Source: Mogibacterium sp.
GTDB taxonomy: Bacteria > Bacillota > Clostridia > Peptostreptococcales > Anaerovoracaceae
DNA: 62,964 nucleotides
Assembly (NCBI GenBank): GCA_017403955.1
Contig: JAFRDH010000015.1
Coordinates: 1-62,964 of the forward strand
Direction: 5' to 3'
The translations under genes were made by a program, and so were the position numbers. This document shows, piece after piece, positions 1 to 6,259 of the stretch. The notes beneath the pieces were generated by a model. The model was given only the letters and a program-made list of their open reading frames with translations. It was not told the origin of the DNA and did no database searches. Position 1 is the first letter of the stretch; every line of letters starts with the position of its first letter.

Positions 1-1
1 C

Positions 2-310
2 CATCACCACCACCATCACCACCACCACGGACATGATGCTGATGAGGTGTTTGATGAGGTCGGAACACAGACAAGCAACAAGTATTCAAAAGCAGAACTC
101 GAAGAGATCGTTGACAGCCTTGACGAGTGCGGCGAAGTCCTCAGAGCTAAGGGTATCGTAGAATGCACAGACGGCGGCTGGCTTGAGTTTGATTATGTAC
201 CTGGCGAGGGTGAAGTCAGAGAGACTGAGGCTGAGGCAACAGGCATGGTCGTTGTTATCGGAACAACACTCAAGAGAGACAAAATCAAAGAACTCTTCAG
301 ACTTGCATAG
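2..310 (+). CDS. CobW/G3E-family GTPase, C-terminal fragment (5' end outside window)
   Basis: Reading frame 2 is open from the window edge to a TAG at 308-310. The fragment begins with nine consecutive His codons followed by GHDAD, then a compact domain containing LRAKGIVE and WLEFDYVPGE, which matches the C-terminal domain of CobW/ZNG1-type GTPases. The His-rich linker before that domain is typical of metal (often zinc) handling members of the family. The P-loop GTPase half lies upstream, outside the window. The gene directly precedes a second CobW-type GTPase by about 50 bp, so the two are probably co-transcribed. The family is well supported; the metal specificity is inferred. Confidence 0.8.
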   Translation, partial: HHHHHHHHHGHDADEVFDEVGTQTSNKYSKAELEEIVDSLDECGEVLRAKGIVECTDGGWLEFDYVPGEGEVRETEAEATGMVVVIGTTLKRDKIKELFRLA

Positions 311-361
311 AGTACTCACATCAAGAACACAATAATAGATTAGAATCATTAGGAATTTAAA

Positions 362-1303
362 ATGACAGATAAACCTGTATATATGTTTACCGGCTTCCTA
401 GGAGCCGGCAAGACGACTTTTATCAAAGAGACTCTCGAGAACCACGAGTTTGGTGATGACGGAAGAACGCTTCTCCTGATCTGCGAGAGAGGTGAGACCG
501 ATTATGAGCCTGAGAAGTTCGTCGGCCCGGGTGTCAGAGTAGAAGTCATCAAATCAAAAGAAGAAATGAACGAGGCGAACCTTCGCAGGATCGCTGCTAA
601 GGGCGGATATGACCGTGTAGTCGTCGAGTACAACGGAATGTGGGAAAACCAGGAGTTCTTCAAGTCTATGCCGAGGAACTGGCTGATCCAGCAGGAAATG
701 GCGATTTTTGACGCAACCACATTCATGATGTACAACCGCAATATGCGTCAGCTCTGCTTCAACAAAATGCAGACTGCAGACATGGTCATCTTCAACCGCT
801 GCGAGAAGGGCTTTGACAAAATGCCGTTCCACAAAGAAGCGAGGATCGCCAACAGAAGGAGCCTTGTCGTATATGAATACGGCCCTGACGATATCGAGCC
901 GGATGACATCATCGACCCGCTTCCATATGATATGAACCAGTCTAAGATCGCTATCGAGGATGACTGGTATGCAGAATGGTACCGCGACATCAATGAGAAC
1001 GAAGACGACTATGACGGTAAGACATTTGTGATCAAAGGCCGCGTCGCTCTCTCGGATGAACTTCCTGATGGACAGTTCGCTTTCGGAAGACATGTCATGA
1101 CATGCTGCGAGGCTGACATCCAGTTTGCCGGACTGCTGGCATATTACTCCGGTCAGGAGAAACTCAAAGTAGGAGACTGGGTACAGATCACAGCAAAAGT
1201 AAGGATCGAATATGCAGAGGCATATAAGGAAAAAGGACCGGTCCTGTATATCAAGAAGCTCGAAAGATGTGAACCATGCAATCCGGAGGTCGCAACATTC
1301 TAG
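362..1303 (+). CDS. CobW-type GTPase fused to a YcgQ/TIGR03943-like C-terminal domain
   Basis: 313 residues. The N-terminus carries the P-loop TGFLGAGKTT (residues 10-19) of the G3E/CobW family. The usual CxCC metal site after the P-loop is not there (ICERGE instead), and the guanine-specificity motif reads FNRCEKG rather than NKxD, so nucleotide preference may be relaxed. From about residue 215 the chain resembles the conserved C-terminal half of YcgQ-like proteins (TIGR03943/DUF1980): a GRHVMTCCEAD motif with Cys248-Cys249, followed by a VGDWVQI strand. YcgQ-type proteins are linked to metal or permease systems, so the fusion suggests a metal-delivery GTPase, possibly zinc-related. It follows another CobW paralogue with a His-rich linker. 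Start chosen at the ATG after AGGA. Confidence 0.75.
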   Translation: MTDKPVYMFTGFLGAGKTTFIKETLENHEFGDDGRTLLLICERGETDYEPEKFVGPGVRVEVIKSKEEMNEANLRRIAAKGGYDRVVVEYNGMWENQEFFKSMPRNWLIQQEMAIFDATTFMMYNRNMRQLCFNKMQTADMVIFNRCEKGFDKMPFHKEARIANRRSLVVYEYGPDDIEPDDIIDPLPYDMNQSKIAIEDDWYAEWYRDINENEDDYDGKTFVIKGRVALSDELPDGQFAFGRHVMTCCEADIQFAGLLAYYSGQEKLKVGDWVQITAKVRIEYAEAYKEKGPVLYIKKLERCEPCNPEVATF

Positions 1304-1335
1304 CAAGATAATCCCCCTGGAACACAAGGAGAATT

Positions 1336-3606
1336 ATGTCTTTAAAAAATAGCATTAATCGCTGCAACCAAACCATAAAACGAATCGCCGCTTCGGCTTT
1401 GTCTGTGTGCCTCATAGCAACAGGAATTGTTACTGCGCCGGCACCTGCATATGCTGCATCGGATTTCACGACCATCACGCCGTTCGATAATACTCAGTAC
1501 GGAAAGGGTTCTGATGATAACAAATATACACATAACGGAGCCTTCGCAGGAGACCTGATCGTTAATGGCGTCGATGTTTCATGGTGGCAGGACAATGATT
1601 CCAACTGGGTCAAAGCCAAAAAGGAAGGCGTCGACTTCGCGATCCTGAGAGTCAGCTATACCAGTCTTTCAAACCCGTTCCGCACCGTTGCCGATACTCA
1701 CTTCTACACTCATTATAAGAAGTTAAGAGAGGCGGGAACGGATCTCATTGGCGTATATGCATACTCACAGGCCAAAAGCGAGAACGAAGCAGCTTCTGAG
1801 GCATCATTTGCTGTGAAGAGACTCAAGTCACTCGGGATCGGACCGGAGGACCTTGAACTTCCTGTATATATGGACTATGAGTTCGGAGGCGGCAGACTTT
1901 CGCCATCCATGTCGATGACGACTGCGACCAAATGCGCGAAAGCTTTCTGTGAGGTCATCAGGAATGCAGGCTATAAGCCTGGCATTTACGCAAGCACGAA
2001 TTTCTACAAGAATTACATCAATCTGAACTCCCTCGGAAGCGATGTAGATATCTGGTGTGCGCAATACTATTACAAGAACACTTTATCTCCGGTCTACACA
2101 AAGTGGCAGTACTCGAGCACTGCGACAATTGACAAAATCCTTTCGACCAGTACCGGCAAGACAGGCGGTACCGACGTCGATTTCTGGTATGTCGATATGG
2201 CCCGGAATCCATCATCCGGTTTCAGGATCTACGGAAATACGCATATGACTTATACCGGCAAACCGGTCAAGCCGTCCCTTGAGATCTACTACGGGAACAG
2301 GCTGCTCACAGAGGGCAAAGACTATACGATCAGTGGTATCACCAATATCGCACTGACAAATGGCGAAGCCTATGCGTATGTCATGGGGATAGGCAAGTAC
2401 AGTGGATATGCTGTTGTTCCGTTCTCTATAGGAAAGGGATATAAGGAGCATATCGGACTCAACAATGCTGCATGCAAAGATTCTGAAGGTGTGATCCTTT
2501 CCAACAAGCATATCGTCGAGGAGATCACCAAGTATCTTGTCAGATTCGTTGATGAAGAGGGCAAGGATATAATTGATCCGGCGTATTATGAGAATGGTAC
2601 GGTTGGTGCTGAAGTGAAAGTGCCTGCTCCTGAGAAGGAAGGCTTCACATTCACCGGATGGCTTGATGCTGAGGGCAATAATATCGGGACTTCAGTACTT
2701 GATGTCACCAGCCCGGTCACTTATACAGCGGCATTCGAACCGCTTCCGGAAACTGCTGAGGAGACTGTGGAGCCTGCAGAAACTGTAGAAGATGCAGCTC
2801 CGGACGAAACTCAGGAGGCACTTGAAGCTGGTACTGCCGATACTGAGGCAACAGAACCGGAAGAAACAGCTGAAGAAGCAACTGATGCTGCAAAAGGTGA
2901 ACCGGAAGCAGTACCTGCTGATGCAGACGGAGCAAAGGACGGGGAGCCGGCAGAAGAAGACACCGATGTGCTTCCTCCTAAAATCATTGAGACTGTCGAC
3001 ACAGGAAAGACATATCTGGAGCTTGAGATCGGGTTCAATTCGAATGGAAGCTATGTCAGAAATGTACCTGAAGGCAAGTCCGCCGAAGACCTTGTCAACG
3101 CTATCCAGATCCGCGGGAAAGACGATGATTATTCTCTGAAGGTCATCGACGCTAAGTATGCAGAAGTGACCGGAAGTGTCAGCACCGGAGATATGCTCGG
3201 AGTATATGACGGAGACAAGCTCGTAGGAACAGCGGATATCACCGTCAACGGATCTTTGCTCAGCGACACAGGTTCGGTACATCTTAAGAAAGCGACTGCA
3301 TCCAAAGTTGCTGTTGCTAAGACCTCTGTCAAGAAACTCAAGAAATACAAAAAGGCGTTCAAAGTCACTGTCAGCCAGAAGAGTTACGCTTACGTCAGCG
3401 GTTATCAGGTCAAGTACAGCACCAGAAAGGACATGTCCGGCGCGAAGATCAAGACGATCGGAACTTCTTACAGCAAGGTAAGCAAGAAGATCAAGGGGCT
3501 CAAAGCCAAGAAGCGCTATTATGTTCAGGTGCGTTCATACAAGGTCGTGAACGGTAAGAAATACTATTCCGGCTGGAGTGCGAAGAAGTCGGTCAAGACA
3601 AAATAA
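1336..3606 (+). CDS. Secreted GH25 lysozyme-like protein with Flg_new and FN3-like modules
   Basis: 756 residues. A signal peptide covers residues 1-40 (cleavage after APAYA). Residues about 74-290 are a glycoside hydrolase family 25 muramidase-like domain; the catalytic acidic residues are visible as GVDVSWW (Asp80) and YMDYEFGG (Asp180, Glu182). Next come a small beta domain (FRIYGNTHMTYTGKPV), an InlB/Flg_new repeat (YLVRFVDEEG to GFTFTGW), a long Glu/Ala/Thr-rich linker, and a lysine-rich FN3-like domain at the C-terminus (VSGYQVKYSTRKD to YYVQVRSYK). There is no LPxTG motif, so wall retention probably relies on the basic C-terminal module. The likely role is peptidoglycan cleavage at the cell surface. 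A good AAGGAG site lies just upstream. The CotH protein at 6260-9259 ends with the same kind of module. Confidence 0.85.
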   Translation: MSLKNSINRCNQTIKRIAASALSVCLIATGIVTAPAPAYAASDFTTITPFDNTQYGKGSDDNKYTHNGAFAGDLIVNGVDVSWWQDNDSNWVKAKKEGVDFAILRVSYTSLSNPFRTVADTHFYTHYKKLREAGTDLIGVYAYSQAKSENEAASEASFAVKRLKSLGIGPEDLELPVYMDYEFGGGRLSPSMSMTTATKCAKAFCEVIRNAGYKPGIYASTNFYKNYINLNSLGSDVDIWCAQYYYKNTLSPVYTKWQYSSTATIDKILSTSTGKTGGTDVDFWYVDMARNPSSGFRIYGNTHMTYTGKPVKPSLEIYYGNRLLTEGKDYTISGITNIALTNGEAYAYVMGIGKYSGYAVVPFSIGKGYKEHIGLNNAACKDSEGVILSNKHIVEEITKYLVRFVDEEGKDIIDPAYYENGTVGAEVKVPAPEKEGFTFTGWLDAEGNNIGTSVLDVTSPVTYTAAFEPLPETAEETVEPAETVEDAAPDETQEALEAGTADTEATEPEETAEEATDAAKGEPEAVPADADGAKDGEPAEEDTDVLPPKIIETVDTGKTYLELEIGFNSNGSYVRNVPEGKSAEDLVNAIQIRGKDDDYSLKVIDAKYAEVTGSVSTGDMLGVYDGDKLVGTADITVNGSLLSDTGSVHLKKATASKVAVAKTSVKKLKKYKKAFKVTVSQKSYAYVSGYQVKYSTRKDMSGAKIKTIGTSYSKVSKKIKGLKAKKRYYVQVRSYKVVNGKKYYSGWSAKKSVKTK

Positions 3607-3699
3607 CACAATGAAAAAACGACTCTGAACAAGTCACGCCCCAATCGACCTGTGCATAGCCGTTTCTTCAAAGCACTATCTCATATCGAGTCTGGTTTT

Positions 3700-3734
3700 A
3701 ACGATCCTTCCCGTAGACTGAAGGATCGTTTTTG
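3700..3734 (+). terminator. Rho-independent terminator after the GH25 gene
   Basis: A perfect 10-bp stem (AACGATCCTT with AAGGATCGTT, 3700-3709 and 3721-3730) closes an 11-nt loop and runs into a T-tract. It ends the GH25 transcript. The rest of the 3607-3896 gap holds only the AraC gene promoter region. Confidence 0.85.
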
Positions 3735-3832
3735 TGTTATGTATGCAAAATTACTCTTTCGAGTTGAACTGACATCCTGCGTGCATTAACACAATCCATG
3801 AATATATTGTATAAAAAATGAACTGCATATGT

Positions 3833-3838
3833 TATAAT
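3833..3838 (+). promoter_or_regulatory. Candidate -10 box (TATAAT) for the AraC/Y-polymerase operon
   Basis: A consensus TATAAT lies about 59 bp before the AraC-type start codon. No convincing -35 hexamer is visible at 16-18 bp upstream, so the promoter may need an activator; a positively acting AraC protein would fit but this is inference. Confidence 0.45.
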
Positions 3839-3896
3839 TCTGTTATGAATAATGTAATTAAATTACGAGAAAACGACTAATAGGCAGGTTTTTATA

Positions 3897-4628
3897 ATGG
3901 CTAACAGGAAAACAGCGGGAATGATTCTGAGCCGCACAAGACGCAATCAGATCTATTTACCTTATCTTCGCAAGAAGAAATACTTCGAAGCGATCACAAC
4001 AGGCAATGTCGAAGCGATAGCGGTTTTGTCACAGAAAAATTATGAGTACCCTACCGCGCTTTTCAACAGGTGCGGAAGCTACAGCGAGGCAATGAACAAG
4101 ATGTATTATGAGGCGGTCTGCGCTGCTTCGGAAATGTGTCTTATTGCGATACAGGCAGGACTCCTGGACATGGTCGCTTATGATATTAGGGACGAATTCA
4201 TCAAAGAATTCGACAATGCGGTTTCGCTGCCGGATATCTATGATCTGGTACATGGCATGGCCCACAGCTATGCGGTCAAGATGCAGTATGTGATCAGGGA
4301 GAAATCCCATTCGCCTAGAGTGGTCAAGATGATGACATATATCGAAGAACATCTTACGGACAAGATCGAGCTGGCTCAGATCGCTGAGCATGTCAACGTC
4401 AGCAGGACATACGCATCGGCTGTTTTCAAAGAAGAAATGGGCATCACGATCAGCGAATTCATCACTCATGAACGTATCCTCGAGGCAAAGAGGCTTCTCA
4501 GAGATACCGACCTGACGTCGGCTGCGATCGCTGACAAGCTTGCATTCTGCTCGCAGAGTTATTTCACCAAGACCTTTATGGAACATGAGGGTATGACGCC
4601 TGTCGAATACAGGAAGAATACGATATGA
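3897..4628 (+). CDS. AraC-family transcriptional regulator
   Basis: 243 residues. The C-terminal 100 residues form the double helix-turn-helix of AraC/XylS proteins: IELAQIAEHVNVSRTYASAVFKEEMGITISEFI for the first unit and SAAIADKLAFCSQSYFTKTFMEHEGMTPVEYRK for the second, including the conserved closing P-x-E-Y-R. The N-terminal 130 residues match no domain I recognise and are too short for a cupin plus linker; they are helical and contain several cysteines. The stop codon overlaps the start of the Y-family polymerase gene (ATGA), so the regulator and polymerase are translationally coupled. It may control its own operon. The AraC call is secure; the signal sensed is unknown. Confidence 0.85.
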   Translation: MANRKTAGMILSRTRRNQIYLPYLRKKKYFEAITTGNVEAIAVLSQKNYEYPTALFNRCGSYSEAMNKMYYEAVCAASEMCLIAIQAGLLDMVAYDIRDEFIKEFDNAVSLPDIYDLVHGMAHSYAVKMQYVIREKSHSPRVVKMMTYIEEHLTDKIELAQIAEHVNVSRTYASAVFKEEMGITISEFITHERILEAKRLLRDTDLTSAAIADKLAFCSQSYFTKTFMEHEGMTPVEYRKNTI

Positions 4629-5980
4629 GAAAACCCGGAGAGGACAGAACTTTTTTATGCATAGACCTTAAGTCCTTCTACGCTTCGGTCGAATGCGTCG
4701 AGCGGGGGCTCGATCCGATGACGACAGATCTTGTCGTTGCTGACCCGACCCGTTCCGACAAAACGATTTGCCTGGCCGTTTCGCCATCGCTCAGAGCGCG
4801 CGGCGTAAGCAGCAGGGCGAGGGTCTTTGAAATACCCAAAAGTTTCGAATATATCATGGCGCCTCCGCGTATGCATCTCTATCTTGATTATGCTGCAGAG
4901 ATCTACAAAGTCTATCTCGACTACATAGCGCCAGAGGATATGCATGTTTATTCGATCGATGAAGTTTTCCTGGATGTGACTCACTATCTGAGCAGATATA
5001 ACTGCACGCCCAAGCAAATGGCGGAACTCCTGATGGGAGAGGTGAGAAGGCGTATCGGGGTCAGGGCCACTGCAGGAGTAGGAACTAACCTGTATCTTGC
5101 CAAGATCGCGCTCGATATCGTCGCAAAACACGCACCGGATTTTATCGGTATGCTGGATGAAGAGACATATATCAAAACTCTTTGGGACCACAAGCCGCTT
5201 ACGGATTTCTGGCGGATCGGGCCCGGCACAGCCAAAAGGCTTGCCAAGATCGGTGTGACTTCTATGAGGGACATCGCTAATGCTGATGAAGATCTGCTGT
5301 ATCGTATTTTCGGCATCGATGCGGAGCTCCTGATCGACCACGCTTACGGCATTGAGCCGACTAATATTTCGGATATCAAGGGATACAAGAACAAGAGCCA
5401 TTCGCTTTCACGCGGCCAGGTGCTCATGAGAGATTACAATAATGAAGAAGGCGAGCTGATCGTCAAAGAGATGACCGAACAGCTTTGCCACGAAATGACG
5501 GATCTCGGGATGCTGACGAAGAATGTCTCGATCGCTGTCGGTTATTCCAACGCACTTAAGGTCCCGATGTCTTCCGGCTCGGTGTCGTTCAGCGTTCTTA
5601 CCGATGCGTCATCACTGATCATTCCGGGGGTAGCTGAGCTTTACCGCAAAATAACAGTGCACGATTACCCTGTCAGAAGGATCTTCGTCAACTTCAACGA
5701 TATCAAGGAGAAAGAAGCTGAACGCCAACTCACATTGTTCGATCTTGCCGAGGCTGAGAGCAAAGAAGAAGGAAAGACTGCAGGAGAGATGCGAAAGCAG
5801 GGAATGGCCGACCCGGTCACTGAAACGCAGGCCAGAATGAAGAGAGATTCGGCACTGCAGGAGGCAGTCAATTCGATACGCAAGAAATACGGCAAGGATG
5901 CGATGATCCGGGCGATGGATCTTGAAGAAGCTGCAACTACGATCGAGCGAAATCATCAGATCGGCGGACATAAGGAGTGA
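4625..5980 (+). CDS. Y-family (error-prone) DNA polymerase, UvrX/YqjW-like
   Basis: 451 residues. The palm motifs of Y-family polymerases are visible: CIDLKSFYASVE (metal-binding Asp14) and YSIDEVFLDV (catalytic Asp112-Glu113), then the helix-hairpin-helix region (DFWRIGPGTAKRLAKIGV) and little-finger domain. The N-terminal context (VADPTRSDKTICLAVSP) is closer to UvrX/UmuC-like Firmicute proteins than to canonical DinB. These enzymes perform translesion synthesis across damaged template. The gene overlaps the AraC regulator by 4 bp and is followed by a YolD-like gene, a pairing known in Bacillus (yqjW-yqjX, uvrX-yolD). No LexA box is obvious upstream. The family call is secure; the subfamily is inferred. 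Confidence 0.9.
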   Translation: MRKPGEDRTFLCIDLKSFYASVECVERGLDPMTTDLVVADPTRSDKTICLAVSPSLRARGVSSRARVFEIPKSFEYIMAPPRMHLYLDYAAEIYKVYLDYIAPEDMHVYSIDEVFLDVTHYLSRYNCTPKQMAELLMGEVRRRIGVRATAGVGTNLYLAKIALDIVAKHAPDFIGMLDEETYIKTLWDHKPLTDFWRIGPGTAKRLAKIGVTSMRDIANADEDLLYRIFGIDAELLIDHAYGIEPTNISDIKGYKNKSHSLSRGQVLMRDYNNEEGELIVKEMTEQLCHEMTDLGMLTKNVSIAVGYSNALKVPMSSGSVSFSVLTDASSLIIPGVAELYRKITVHDYPVRRIFVNFNDIKEKEAERQLTLFDLAEAESKEEGKTAGEMRKQGMADPVTETQARMKRDSALQEAVNSIRKKYGKDAMIRAMDLEEAATTIERNHQIGGHKE

Positions 5981-5987
5981 TTATATA

Positions 5988-6182
5988 ATGGGAAAGAGAC
6001 CGAGAACGAAGATGCCTATCTCACAGCGCGCAAAACAGTTCGCGCCATTTCAGGCAGTAGGCGGACTTGATGAAGCGCTCAAGCGCGCTGAAGAAGAGCA
6101 CAGACGTGCGCTCGAAAAAGAATATGTCAGAATAACAGATTCAGAGGCTGATGAAAAGCTTAGAGCAACTCAGAATGAATAA
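5988..6182 (+). CDS. YolD-like small protein
   Basis: 64 residues, starting at the ATG seven bases after the polymerase stop, with AAGGAG in the polymerase 3' end as ribosome binding site. The segment MPISQRAKQFAPFQAVGGLDEAL is the hallmark of short YolD-like proteins that accompany UvrX-type polymerases in Firmicutes. The C-terminal half is a charged helix. Its biochemical role is not established; a regulatory or accessory role in translesion synthesis is inferred from gene pairing. An in-frame upstream start at 5922 lies inside the polymerase gene and lacks a ribosome binding site, so it was not used. Confidence 0.8.
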   Translation: MGKRPRTKMPISQRAKQFAPFQAVGGLDEALKRAEEEHRRALEKEYVRITDSEADEKLRATQNE

Positions 6183-6194
6183 AGTACACTGAGA

Positions 6195-6233
6195 AAAAGC
6201 TGCATGCCGGGCATTCCGGTATGCAGCTTTTTT
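6195..6233. terminator. Terminator between YolD-like and CotH genes
   Basis: AAGCTGCATGCCGG pairs with CCGGTATGCAGCTT (one G-T pair) around a 5-nt loop, with an A-run before and a T-run after, so it can work in both directions between the convergent yolD-like and CotH genes. Confidence 0.9.
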
Positions 6234-6259
6234 GGTAGTTTTTCCTGCTGAGATTATGC

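Noticed and set aside
1-28. Simple-sequence repeat of CAC/CAT at the window start
   Set aside because: In frame 2 it encodes the His-rich linker of a CobW-type GTPase, so it is coding and family-typical.
554-1327. Long antisense ORFs over real genes (e.g. here, 34793-35770, 37773-38756, 4655-5401)
   Set aside because: They mirror well-supported genes, have no ribosome sites and give Cys/Ile/Leu-rich products typical of shadow frames.
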